Shown here: positions 33,253 to 44,551 of the stretch, piece after piece | How the letters are laid out: each line of letters opens with the position of its first letter | Position numbering within the stretch: the first letter of the stretch is position 1 | From: Lepidostoma basale | Taxonomy: Eukaryota; Arthropoda; Insecta; Trichoptera; Lepidostomatidae | Direction: 5' to 3' | Length of the DNA stretch: 64,000 nt | Assembly: GCA_022606425.2 (NCBI GenBank) | Contig: JAHDVF020001469.1 | Location: forward strand, 868,001-932,000 | Notes under the pieces: generated by a model | The model's database searches: none | The model's input: the letters and a program-made list of their open reading frames with translations, nothing else | Told to the model about the DNA's origin: nothing | Position numbers and translations under genes: made by a program

Positions 33253-33373
33253 AACTCAGAAGTATGCTGAACAATGTATACGCGAAATCTGCGATAAAGT
33301 CACTCTTTGTATATCTTACACTCACAATACAATTCTACTCGTAGATACAAATCACTTTCGGATCGGGTCAAAA

Positions 33374-33450
33374 CGATAAACAATTTAAAAAGATAATATT
33401 CGGGTATATAATTGAGGCAAGTGCCAACGAAGTCAACATCATTTATCACG
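33374..33450 (+). promoter_or_regulatory. SP2 core promoter: two GATA sites plus TATA box
   Basis: CGATAAACAA (33374) combines a GATA core with a forkhead-like ATAAACA. AGATAA starts at 33391 and TATATAA at 33405, 14 bp apart. The whole stretch aligns with the SP3 promoter. Confidence 0.78.
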
Positions 33451-36400
33451 ATGAAGTTCTTGATTGCTCTGTGTCTGGTTGTGTCCGCTTTCGCCTTCCC
33501 AAGGGTATATATTATTTATTTACTTTAAAATATGAATAGTTATTTGTAGTTTTCTTCTTTTTATTCTTCTCCGTGGCTTTACAATCAAAAAGTTTCTCCA
33601 TGAAATCCTATCGTGAGCCCTACACTATCACTCCTCAGGTCTGAGTCCTACATTTGCAGGTCCTTCACAATATTGTCTAACCAACAAAGCCGCTGTTTTC
33701 TTATTCTATGTCTTCCTTCCGTTCTAGTTAATGTCAATCGTGCGGGTCCTATTTTAGATATACAGACTTAATAACACTCCGAACTAGAATATTCTGAAAC
33801 ATGTAGGCACACCAGGTTGCACAGAAGACAGATCTAAATATTTTCTGTATTATGATCTAAATGTGGTTTTGCAATAGTATGATTCATTGACCCTAAAATT
33901 ATTGATTTTATGGGAATCTGCGCCCAACTTTGATACATTTAATAAATGCAAACGCTCTATTTTCAGTAACAATCGATAAAACCACGGGGACACACCCGGA
34001 AGTACAACAAAAACCATTTTGAATACAAAAAGCAAAGAATTATTTACAAAAAAAATGAACATGACTTTAAACCTACCAAAATATATTTAATTATCAATAT
34101 ATTTTAATATCACTTGTCAATATATTTGAACGCTTACCTGTAATAACAGAATCCATCACAATTTTTCATAAGCGAACTCCAAAATAAAAATATTCACTTT
34201 GTAAATCATAGATTTTTCAAGATTTTTTTAAAGAGATACGAACACTTAGAACGACAGTCTAATTCAAACAGACACACTAGAGCTCACGCTTTATATTGGA
34301 CGACGCTACTCATTGTTTGGCATCTATTCGACATTCCCAAAAACTATTTTTTTCGTATCGGGGATAAATTAATTACTAAAAATACCCCTAAGGGCGACGT
34401 CCGGTTGGTTGTATAGTTCGTGGAACTCAGAGATAAGCCGACTTTAACACATATCCTCGAAGACTGGACCAAACATCCTCAAGGATATTGTGCTCAAACA
34501 CCCACAACTTCTATGAAACACTAAGGGTCCAGGATTCCAATCGGTATATCAAGACTGGCCTTATAAATGTTTAATATGTACGGTGATTTGTTTTAATTGA
34601 TATATGCATAGATTTAAGATTTTCTAGAGGCCGAGATAGCATCTGTTGGCTCGTAATATTTGTAGTCAAATAACCTATTTAATTTTTCAAAAGCTAATAC
34701 CCTAATACGTTTAAAAATAATTCAAACACAATTTTATATTTTGTTTTTGCATCAACTTATCTGTTTAAACCAAAGGTTCCCAAAGTGGGGGCCCTGGCCC
34801 TCCAGGGGGCCTTGGAGGGGGGCTGAGGGGCTAATTCTGGGGGAGTAAGGGAGCCCTGGGAAGCAAAAAGGGGGCCACGAGGTGCTAAAATTTATAACCT
34901 TATAGAATTTTTTTCACATCATTTTCTTAATTGACAATACACGCTAATCACATAGGTACTAATAAAGCAAATTAAACTTAAATATTGGTTTATTTTGTTT
35001 TTGTATGTATTATCATTTTCCCATATTTGGAATAACTTTTATGGAAGGGGGGCGTTGAACGTTTATTTTTCTTGTAAAGGGGGCGGTGGCCCAGAAAAGA
35101 TTGGAAACCTATGGTCTAATGGGTTACACTTTGAGGAAATATTTGAAATTTTGATTTGATTTTGATTTTGATCTACAAATACAGCTGTCTTTTAACACAT
35201 AGTGCTTGTAAATATCCTCATGTTATACTCGTATAGTGTTATATAGTGTACAAATACAGCTGTCTTTTAACACATAGTGCTTGTAAATATCCTCATGTTA
35301 TACTCGTATAGTGTTATATAGTGTACAAATACAGCTGTCTTTTAACACATAGTGCTTGTAAATATCCTCATGTTATATAGTGAACAAAAGAATAGTAAAA
35401 TTTCTTGATTTAAATTTACTGTATAGATCGAAACCGGATGATTCTAAAATAAATACCAGAAAACATTTTTTTTTTATATTAAAAAAAAATACCAGTTTGC
35501 GTATAGCCCTGAGGAAGCTTGCTATAGAGTGAAACCGGTTGGGCTACATATTTTTAGCTATCAGAAAATTACTGTAACCTGTTGGTTCAATAAAACAAAA
35601 AAACGGTGTAAATTGTTTTAAATTAATTAACATTTAAAATTATTTTTAGGCTGGGCGAGACCCTAGGATTGCCTTCGTCGAAGAGCTGAGAACAAAAGGT
35701 ACTATATCTCTCCTATTCTCTTGCAACTCTTGTGGAAGGTTTGGATGGCTTTATATCGCGTTGTCCTCAATACCATTAGTGTTGAGTATTCAACGGCTTT
35801 TTAATGTATTTTCGAATTCTTCAAAATGTGTTTCAAGTGTCTCGAGTTTACCCTCTGCTAAAGAAGTGTAACTTCGTTTTTTTTCCGTAGATTCTCGCAT
35901 CATTGATGGACAGCCCGCCGAAGCAGGACAGTTCCCCTTCCAAGCCTTCCTCTTCACTAGTGCTGATGCGGGCAGTAGATTCATCTGTGGAGGTTCCCTC
36001 ATCAGCCCGAGCTGGGTAATCACCGCTGGACATTGTCTTTATGAGTAAGCCCATTCTTCATAGTATTCCACGAGATAAACGTGTAACCTAACACTTCGTA
36101 TGAGGGTGCTTCGTAATGGAAGTAAACAGAACTGTCTCATTTTTTAAATTTCTTATTTCATTGATAGCTCATACTTCTTAAAGTGTTATGGCTTCAATGC
36201 ACCGGACAAGTATGCTCGCGCAAGAAGACACGATCTGTTGTGCATACCGCATAGCAGAACAAATGCCATTCTTCTTAGTGATCTCATTTCTGCTTTCATC
36301 CTTCTTTTACCAGCCCCAAGCTTCACTTCCATACATGAGGGTTGCCACTAGAACTCCATTGTATACTGCCATGTTTACTTCTGTGGATATATTTCTATTG

Positions 36401-39400
36401 AAAATATCTGTTTTATAAAAGTTTTATTATATTTTATGAGAATGACATATTTTGCAAGTCTCAGACATTATTAAATGTACATTTGATAATGCCTTAAACA
36501 GGCGATACCGTATGCCGTGTGAATACCCGGCTGATTGTACGTTTAAAATCGAATACGACAAAAAACGTGCAGTACAATGCCGTGTTAGGCTTTTTTTTTT
36601 AACAAAGGAACATAGAAGTTCCCGCCACATACCCGAGGCTGTTATAGGGCGTAGCGGCGCCCTTTTGTCAGCCTCGCTCTTACACTCCCTGGGCCTGTCC
36701 CCGGTGCATCCGGGACTTACATTTAAAGACGGCAACAACAAGGGGGTGCCAGACCACATTTAATCTACCCCATCTTACTTCGATGCTCCGCTGTACTTAT
36801 TTACTCTGCTGGACTGTATATTTCTGGGGTGTATTATTATTTTATCTTTTATATAATGTTTCTGAAATGTTCATGTATTATATATTATGCTTATTTGTTA
36901 CCCAGGCATACTCGCACACAAAGTTAGTGAGGAATTCTGTTAAATTGCTTAGGTTGACCCAAGCAGAGGTTCGTCTTGGAAGTGTTGACTACACCACCGC
37001 CCCTGTAGTCATTACTTCACGCAACCTCAGAGTCTATAGCGTATACAACCCCTCCAATCTCAACAACGATATTGGTCTTGTCGGCCTTGGCCAAGACGTC
37101 CCACTCTCAGGTATGTCGCTTAAATTATTCATCATAATCTTGGTCAACAGGGATTTTCTGTCACAACAGTAATCGTTTTTTAATTATTATATATAGAAAC
37201 TTAAAAAAAATCGAATTAAACATTATATTGCTTGTTTTTTTAAAGGTTTGGTTTATAAACTGGCAAAATTGTTTTTACAGAATGTCAATTTGACAGTTGA
37301 CAGTTGATTAGTAGTCAATACGTTTTCCCATTTTACCATGAATAGCCTGACGTCAGAATAGCGATAATAAAATTATGTGATTTTACTGAAATCTCTTGAT
37401 GGAAGTTCATTTTAAATAATAATTAAATAAAACGATGTTTTTTAACTACTTCCACTTTTGTCTTTATTTAGACAGCGACCGGTTTCGCCAGGCTCGCTGG
37501 CATCGACAGACTGGTAACACTATTGTAAACTTAGTCCTTTATATACATACAGATCAGGGGTGGTAAACATGATTCTATACAAAAATAATCTTCAAATATT
37601 TATGTAAAATTTTTCTGAATTTAACTATTAATATATAGTTAAATTCAGAAAAATTTTACATAAATATTTGAAGATTATTTTTGTATAGAATCATGTTTAC
37701 CACCCCTGATCTGTATGTATATAAAGGACTAAGTTTACAATAGTGTTACCAGTCTGTCGATGCCAGCGAGCCTGGCGAAACCGGTCGCTGTCTAAATAAA
37801 GACAAAAGTGGAAGTAGTTAAAAAACATCGTTTTATTTAATTATTAAATAAAATTATGGTTTGGTTTGCCAAACTTATCGTGCACTACGTCCATTTTACG
37901 GTCGACATAATCGTCCATCCGAGCAAGTTATTCGGAAGACCGTGGATCGTTTTCGCACCATGTACACTCTAGTGGATAATATGCATCCACAAATAAACTA
38001 TAACTTCTACTAAGTCATTCCTAATAACGACATAATTTTTTTTCTCCTTCAGCTGACATCCAGCCTCTACGCATCATCCCCAACTTTGATACCTATGAAG
38101 ACAGGGAGGCCACCGTTTCAGGATTTGGTGCCACCGTCGATGGTAATTTTATTAAAATATATACTTGTTTCCAAGATCTATTAATAACTAGAGAAGTAAA
38201 ATAATATTAAAGTTGCCCAACTGGCCATGGTAAGATTCGTGTTCGGTATCTCACTTAGAGATCGTATAACCAACGCAGAGATTAGAAGACGCACCAGAGT
38301 CACCGATTCAGGGACATGCATTGCGAGGATAACGTGGCAAAGGGATGATGGAAAGTGGAGCCAAAAAGTTACTGAATGTAGGTCAAGGTTGGGTCGGTGA
38401 AGTGTTGGGAGACAGTTCACCGGGTGGAGCAATGATATTGTGTGAACGGCGGAAAGGGCTTGGAGAACACTGGCGAGAGACCAAGAGGGATGGCTATCCG
38501 ACCAACATTACTATAAGAAGAGAGTGAATGCTGGGAAATGACTGCAAAAGACAGAACTAGGTAGAGAATACCAATTAAAGGGACGCAGGACTTTGGAGCA
38601 GTGGAAAAGAGGAAAGGAAACACTATCGGAAGACGGTGGCAGCTCCACTGTCAATGCCCTCCCCTGATCTAGATCCCCAAGAGTGTATGGGTCCAGAATT
38701 GGAATCTTTAGCCACACGAGGACACACAACCATGAAGGGCAGTCTTTCTAGAATACGAGGAACAACCGATGATGATGATGACTATAAGGGATCGAAAAAA
38801 TCCACGAATAGAAACTCCATACCACAAAATTGCGCATGCTGTAATCGCTATGAGGGGTTACATAAAAAAAACTATATATTTAGATTAAATTGATCTTAAA
38901 AGGTCAGTTACCACTCACCAGGAGTCTAAAATGTATTATCCCCCTTGTCATCGGGACCTCCGGTATGGCAGCCAGAGATCTTACCACTCTGCCATGAAGG
39001 TCGTTTATTTTATTTAATCTATAGCTTATTTAAAAAATACATACGAGTATATACACATTTTGGTGAATTTAGAAGCTAGGGTCAATGTCTACTACTTAAT
39101 CGAAAACGTGGGAAGAGCGGGACATATGATGGTAGGAGCAGAGAAAATGTAGAAGATCTGGGGTGGATCATATTTGGGGGGAGGGGGCATAAGGGATGTA
39201 TATGTTTATCAATAGAAGACGAAGAAATAGTTGAGCAATATCTTATTTATAGTAAAGACCACGCCCTACCAAGGGGCCCTTTATTATAATTTTATTTAAC
39301 ATTTTTTTATTGTGATAATTTCAGGTGGAACCGTTTCCCAGACCCTGAACTGGGTCAACGTAAGAATTATCAGCCGTGCGGAATGCGCTCGCACCTACGG

Positions 39401-41645
39401 AAATGACGTGGTCATCAGTTCTACACTCTGCAGCGTCGGAGCCCAGAACAGTTCCCAAGGAGGATGTAACGTGAGTCTTAATATTTGTCAACATAGCATA
39501 CGCTGGTCATCACAGGCTGAGTCAGGGTTTCCAGAAAAAACCTGTTGTCTAAAGGTCCATTTACACTGGACAGTCATCAGCCGATACCGACACGTCACGA
39601 TAAAAATAGATTTGAATCTCACCGATTCGTTATCTCAAATGCTATATTAAAATCGCTGTCGAGGGTTGCCGAAGAAAGCATCTACCTACATAAAATTAAC
39701 ATTTAATAAAAATGGTCAATATTTTTCAGGATGTGTTTCCTCCAGTATATAATTCTTTTTCACAGAATATCATTTTACTAACATTTTAATTCGCCGCGGA
39801 GAAGGCGATTATCTCGGAATTTAAATATAATATGAACGGAATCGGCATTAATTAATCAAATCAAATCAGTTTATTTACTCAAAAGACATTACAAACAGCA
39901 TAAATGTTTAAGGCATCTATTGAGTACAGGTCAAATATTATATACATACAACATAATACCAGGAACGCATTAGTGATAATTCGACATTAGGAAGACAAGA
40001 TACTTTCTAAAGTCAAGAGAATTGGTTCCAAGCATTCCTAAAAGAAATGTCGTGGGATAGAGCCACGGATAATTACCATACTCCCTCATGTAGAGATACC
40101 TCAGAAAATTTTTCTGAACCCTCTCCAGCATAACGGAATATCTCGCCTCGTGAGGACTCCATATCACAGAACCACTTTCGAGTCTGCGCGTTGTATAGGA
40201 CTCTGAGCACATTGGGATCTCTGAAAACTCTTCCGGTCCGGACGATGAACCCTACCATCCTCAGTGCAATGTCACAAATCCTCTCGATATGTGCACGAAA
40301 AGTCAGCCTACTCTCATAGACGATCCCAAGATCTCTCATCGTAGATACATGTGCTAGTTGCTGGTTGTTCAATGTGTATCTATGATATACAGTTCTCAAT
40401 GCTCTAGTAAAAGTAACAAGACACCATCAAAACAAACAAAACGATTATTTGCTCAACGCAATCCCGTGACGTGTCGGTATCGGCTGATGACTGTCCAGTG
40501 TAAACAGACCTTAATGCGGTTAACGTCAATTACGCAACATGCAACGGGCGCGCGCTTTTTTATAAAGACCCATTTTTGAGGGGGTGTCGGACTCCTCGCT
40601 GGAGGAGAGGGGGCAACTTGTGGAGCCCCGTTCTTTCCTCTTGGATCATTTTATATATTTATTTTGTACACATTCAAATGTTAGGTTCGTTGTGTTCCAG
40701 CCTCCAGTTTCCATAATCAGTGTCTCTCCGAAGGGGTAGGCAGAAAGAATGGACTGCCACACATTTATTTCCTGACATATTTATCTCGCATCTTCAACAT
40801 TCATACATTGTTTCATGCACGCGCGTCGATTTCTCTGACTCCTAGCGTGACCGACATTCAATATTTTATTTATTTGATCGTTTCACGTTTTTATCTTTTT
40901 CTGGTTCCATTTACATCGTTTACATATTTTTTTTTTACCATTCTTTCTTTATTCATTCTTTCCATATCTCCAAACCGTCTTAATGATCCTTTCATTATTT
41001 TGTTCATAACACCATCATTCGCACCACATTCACTTCTTATATAATATTTTCATTCGCCACTCTATCATACACAGAGTATCCACACATTCGTCTAAGAGAT
41101 CTCATTTCTTCTGCATTTATTCTACTTTCATCCTTCTCTATTTATATTTCTCTATTTCCTTAGGAAAATAATGTTTTCTCTCCCATCCCACATTCTGTCC
41201 CACCCTCACCAATATCTGTCTGAAATAATTATATTATAGGCCATAAAATCATGTAACATATTATGCTCTGATTGTGAGATTGGGACATTGAAGTGAATAG
41301 AAATGAAACTGAATTAATGTGGCCTGGATATCCTTTTACCTTTTTTTTTCTGGAATGGTACATTTTCCAAATAACGTAAGTCCAACCGCAAACAACAACA
41401 GATCGCAAGATCAATAAGAAAAAGAATAGGAGAAATTCATTGCATTTTGTTGTCTTTTTTAGGGTGACAGCGGTGGTCCTCTTACTGTCGATGGCGACGT
41501 ACTGATCGGTATCGTCAGCTTCGGTAGCAGCGCTGGCTGCGCTTCTGCCGCCCCTAACGGCTTCGTCAGACCCGATCGCTACTCCTGGTGGATAACCCAG
41601 GTTACCGGAATTGAATTTCCCGATCCTTCTCGACGCGATTTGTAA
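33451..41645 (+). CDS. SP2: secreted brachyurin-like S1A serine protease (7 exons)
   Basis: Exons: 33451-33504, 35650-35698, 35891-36044, 36953-37110, 38053-38142, 39325-39470, 41463-41645 (834 nt, 277 aa). Signal peptide MKFLIALCLVVSAFA; propeptide ends DSR before IIDGQPA. His57 is in TAGHC, Asp102 in NNDI, Ser195 in GDSGGP. The S1 pocket reads G189-G190-C191-N192 with Asn226 (APNGF). The last exon adds a C-terminal tail (FPDPSRRDL) beyond the usual TGIxF end, absent from SP1 and SP3. Intron phases match the other genes. SP3 is its closest relative: promoter, leader and intron 1 also align. Intron 4 contains a 430-bp palindrome and intron 6 two LINE fragments. Function (digestive endopeptidase) is inferred from family and architecture. 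Confidence 0.93.
33505..34770. other. SP2 intron 1, 5' part
   Basis: 33560-33740 aligns with SP3 intron 1 (47330-47560) and looks like an old LINE fragment older than the duplication. The rest is AT-rich. Confidence 0.55.
34774..35117. mobile_element. hAT-type MITE in SP2 intron 1
   Basis: Ends CAAAGGTTCCCAAA and the inverse TTGGAAACCTATGG, with G/C-rich 'gggggcc' sub-ends typical of hAT MITEs. Flanks gtttaaac and gtctaatg are only partly alike, so the target duplication is uncertain. Confidence 0.5.
35173..35385 (+). repeat. 75-bp tandem repeat, 3 copies, SP2 intron 1
   Basis: ACAAATACAGCTGTCTTTTA starts at 35175, 35250 and 35325; the third copy has a deletion. A (GATTTT)n LINE tail lies just before it. 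Confidence 0.9.
35504..35546 (+). ncRNA. Hammerhead-like motif with 6-bp outer stem, SP2 intron 1
   Basis: UAGCCC, core CUGAGGA (sharing one C with the stem), stem-loop, GAAACCGGUU, then GGGCUA. The outer strands are perfectly complementary. Stem II is weak. Confidence 0.35.
36188..36400 (-). mobile_element. (TTAG)-family LINE internal fragment, SP2 intron 3
   Basis: The CTTTCATCCTTCTTTTACCAG stretch is the inverse of the WQKKDES codons. Confidence 0.55.
36594..36765 (-). mobile_element. PolyA-ended repeat, SP2 intron 3
   Basis: On the minus strand it ends CTATGTTCCTTTGTTAAAAAAAAA. GC-rich body, no recognised protein. Confidence 0.4.
37473..37513 (-). ncRNA. Hammerhead-like motif in left arm of the long palindrome
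   Basis: Exact mirror of the motif at 37750-37790, so the two face opposite strands of the same palindrome. Confidence 0.4.
37750..37790 (+). ncRNA. Hammerhead-like motif in right arm of the long palindrome
   Basis: Order: stem I CAGU, core CUGUCGA (A6 replaced by U), stem II GCCAG/CUGGC with 5-nt loop, GAAA, ACC/GGU, triplet GUC, stem I GCUG. Both outer stems pair. The core substitution makes cleavage doubtful. Confidence 0.4.
38210..38790 (+). mobile_element. Decayed LINE 3' region with C2H2-type end, SP2 intron 5
   Basis: VRFVFGISLRDRITNAEIRR and, after many breaks, VYGSRIGIFSH-like sequence with an (ATG)n tail. Confidence 0.55.
39855..40410 (-). mobile_element. LINE RT C-terminus with (AAATC)n tail, SP2 intron 6
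   Basis: TLNNQQLAHVSTMRDLGIVY, HEARYSVMLERVQKNFLRYL and LLGMLGTNSLDFRKYLVF, with one frameshift near 40200. Confidence 0.8.
40722..41150 (-). mobile_element. (TTAG)n-family LINE 3' fragment, SP2 intron 6
   Basis: GTCTCTCCGAAGGGGTAGGCA starts the inverted 3' end; the TTAG tail itself is lost. Confidence 0.7.
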
Positions 41646-41712
41646 TTTAACTGTCACCATTTACTTATTTAGTATAAGCTTCCTTTGTTCTCTTCCCTAT
41701 TCCACAATATTG

Positions 41713-41718
41713 AATAAA
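41713..41718 (+). terminator. SP2 polyadenylation signal
   Basis: AATAAA lies 68 bp after the TAA stop of SP2. Confidence 0.7.
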
Positions 41719-41960
41719 TTTCCTTCTTAACCCCATTCTGCATTCAATCTCCTCTCCCTTTCCCGGTCCCTCTGTTGTGTATTTTTGGAAACATGCTTCT
41801 ATATTGTATAACCAATAGGTTACCTTAAAAAAATGTGTATTTATTTTATGTATAAATGTTTGATATGAATTTTGATTCGTTCTAATTAATAAATGTACAA
41901 CAATAAAACTTAACACATATTTTATTTTACATGCGTAGATTTTCACGGTTGGCAGCAATA

Positions 41961-42185
41961 TGTTTTATGTGATTTTGGGTAACAACGTTAGATTTCTCCT
42001 TCTCGAGCGACGTTTCGGAAGTCGTCTCCATCTTCAGGGTAATGTGGTGGTGGTTATGACAGTAAGGCGACAGTGTTCATTACCACCACCACATTACCCT
42101 GAAGATGGAGACTGCAACGATTGACGAAACGTCGGTCAAGAAAGAGAAATCACACGTTGTTACCCAAAATCACACAAAACATATT
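41961..42185. repeat. Inverted repeat carrying two hammerhead-like motifs
   Basis: The left arm (TTTTATGTGATTTTGGGTAA) returns inverted at the right end, with about 110-bp arms around a short spacer. It lies about 240 bp after the SP2 polyadenylation signal. Confidence 0.6.
42094..42138 (+). ncRNA. Hammerhead-like motif after SP2, right arm
   Basis: UUACC, perfect core CUGAAGA, imperfect stem II, GAAAC, triplet GUC, then GGUCAA. Stem I pairs ACC/GGU plus one further pair after a mismatch. A diverged inverted copy is at 42003-42043. Confidence 0.4.
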
Positions 42186-42307
42186 TTATTTTGAAGATTT
42201 ATTTTCTACAGTACTTCACCCCATCAAAGAGAGAGGCTTTGTGTTAGCTTTAAAAACAAATATGTTCTTGATGAATTTGTAAAAAAAAATATATAAGGAA
42301 AGCTTCT

Positions 42308-42840
42308 TCTTCTTCTTTTCTTCTTCACTTTTGGTAGACTCAGGAGTCTGTTATTTCAGGTGGGTTCTCTTGAGACGCTGAACTCCAGCTTTCTCTCCAC
42401 CGTTTCGGGTGTCTTCCTGGTCGGCGTTGTCGGTTTGGCATTCCATGGAGAGCTATGTGTGGTATCCTATTTGAGCTCATCCTTTCTACGTGTTGATGCC
42501 AGTATCGCCGTCTTTGACGTCCCCATCTGACCACATCTTCGACCTCGCGGATTTCTCGGATTGCTGTATTCCTAACTCGATCACGTAGGGTCTTGCCAGC
42601 TATAGCGCGGAGCGTTTTCATCTCGGTTGTCCTGAGCATGCTCTTTGTCTTGACAGTGTCTGCCCTCGATTCAATGCCATATGTGAGGATTGGTCGCACA
42701 CAGGTCTTATAGATGCGTACCTTGCTGTCGGTCCTCATGTCCTTGTTTCTCCATATGACATCTTTCAGGCAGCCTGCAACCTGTGACCTTACTTCTCTGG
42801 GGAGGTCATTAGAGCTAGTTAGGAAAGCAGGGGTCTACAC
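42308..42840 (-). mobile_element. LINE 3' fragment (RDRVRNTAIREIREVEDVVRW)
   Basis: 132 codons, MRTDSKVRIYKTCVRPILTY to WRESWSSASQENPPEITDS. Confidence 0.8.
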
Positions 42841-42899
42841 AAATATAAAAAAAATGACATGTGGTCTACGGGACAAAAATGTTTGGGACCTCTGCCTTA
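42829..42899 (+). mobile_element. hAT-like element, right-end fragment
   Basis: GGGGTCTACA to GGACCTCTGCCTTA; the same family as 4686-5345. Confidence 0.45.
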
Positions 42900-43299
42900 G
42901 ACGGATGACATCATATAAACCTTTACCAATAGGATCAACGCGAACGATAAATGTATCGATAAAGCAAATATAGTAGTACAAAATGGATTTCTAGTTTCAA
43001 CCCTTACGTATAAATTGAAGCTTGGTGTTGACAAAAGAGAAATAAAATTAAGGTACATAAAGTAGAAATGAGATCACTAACAAGGGAAGCGCACGACTTA
43101 GGAAATTGACTTCGGGGTGGATTTCGTAGGATTGTAGCACCCCCAAAGAGTCGTCCATAGTCAAAGAAAGAAAACGCAATAGCCAGCTAATTTTTAGATA
43201 AAAGCCATAAATCTTTTCTTCTTCTTCTTTTAATATATGTGACGATCTGTGACACATAAATCATTTCTCGTCGGATGATAATAATATAATAAATAATAA

Positions 43300-43410
43300 T
43301 AAATTGGATAATTTATAAAGCGCCATTTTTATGAATTACTCATCTAAAGGGCGCTGTAGAAGATGCTCCGTTTTATCAACTAGATAATAATAATAATAAT
43401 AATGATAAAA
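43300..43410 (-). mobile_element. LINE 3' tail with (TTA)n, plus (TAA)n microsatellite
   Basis: AAAGCGCCATTTTTATGAATTACTC also occurs inverted at 1940-2010 and 45335-45405, always beside TTATTATTA. Confidence 0.55.
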
Positions 43411-43444
43411 AAAAATTAAACATATTTAGTATGAGGGCTGCACC

Positions 43445-43810
43445 TGACGAAGTCGATCAGCCCTTCCTGTCAGGAAATGGTAATTTGAAAAGGTGCGTTT
43501 TTAATCTCGATCTAAACTCTGATTGATTCTCAATGCACTTAAGGTCTGCTGGAAGACTGTTCCAGGCTGAAGGGCCGGCTACCGCGAAGGCTCGGTCGCC
43601 AAAGTTTGTGCTTGGACAGCGTTTTGGCACAGTCAATCTACCGATCGCAGAAGACTTAGCTGATCGCAATGTAGACTGTCTAGCATTCAGGTTCTCGTTG
43701 ATGCAGAGTTCAGATATATAAGCTGGTGCCATTCCATGCAACGCCTTATAGACCGTCCAGCAGAGCTTGTATTGTATCCTTTCTGGACATTTCAGCCTGT
43801 GGTCATTGGA
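43445..43810 (-). mobile_element. CR1/L2-like LINE C-terminus
   Basis: RIQYKLCWTVYKALHGMAPA, then FGDRAFAVAGPSAWNSLPAD and SEFRSRLKTHLFKL, the hallmark C-terminal end of such RTs. Confidence 0.8.
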
Positions 43811-44400
43811 TGATGAGGTGACGCCAGTGGATGATGAGGTCCAGCTGTCCTTCCATCTCTTAGGTGGTCTTCCAGGTGGGCGGTGTCCGGAGGGGATTTC
43901 ATAAGCGGCTGTATATGCAAGTCTGTCACCATCCATTCGGGCTACATGGTCCCTCCAGTATCTTCTTCTGGATCTACTCCACTGAACGATATCCTCTATT
44001 TCCCAAGTTGTTCTTATGTCTGCGTTGCGGACACGATCTCGGAGAGTTTTTCCAGTAATTGATCTTAGGACCTTCATCTCCGATGATGTTTTTAGTAGTC
44101 CCTTGGTTCGCACAGTGTCGGCCCGCGTCTTTACAGCGTACGTCATGATAGGTCGCACGCATGTTTTATAAATTCTGGTCTTGCTGTCGATACGCATGTG
44201 CTTGTTCTTCCAGACCAGATTCTTCAGACATCCTGACACGGCAGAGGTTTTACTGACTTGTTCTCGTACTTCGGTATAAAGGTCATTTTGGTAAAGGTCA
44301 TCTCTACTCCCAAATATCTGAAACTCATTACTTGCTCCACAGGTATATCATCAACAGTCAGCTTACATCTTGTAGGTTGCCTAGATATAGTGAGAATTTT
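43811..44400 (-). mobile_element. LINE 3' fragment (RDRVRNADIRTTWEIEDIVQW)
   Basis: MSGCLKNLVWKNKHMRIDSK to GRPPKRWKDSWTSSS; read through in frame into the CR1/L2-like piece at 43810. Confidence 0.8.
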
Positions 44401-44551
44401 TGTTTTAATCTTTTCACCATTGCTAAAATATTAGAAATTTCTCTACTAGTATTAATAGCTAGGTGACTGAACAGATAGCTTGCCTTCTCTTTTTCGTTGG
44501 CCGGCTTGTCTCCGGTTCAAATCTCGCGTCATGCATTTTTTGTAGGAAACG

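Larger units (their letters stand above)
37417..37846. repeat. Near-perfect 430-bp palindrome in SP2 intron 4
   Basis: Two arms of about 210 bp are inverted copies with almost no spacer (centre near 37631). Each arm carries one hammerhead-like motif and the words GATCAGGGGTGGTAAACAT and AATAAAACGATG. Confidence 0.85.

Noticed and set aside
36452..36763. 103-codon frame in SP2 intron 3
   Set aside because: Falls across two repeat fragments (AAGGCATTATCA family and the polyA-ended repeat); no domain visible.
43457..44239. 260-codon protein gene
   Set aside because: Both halves are LINE C-termini from different families.
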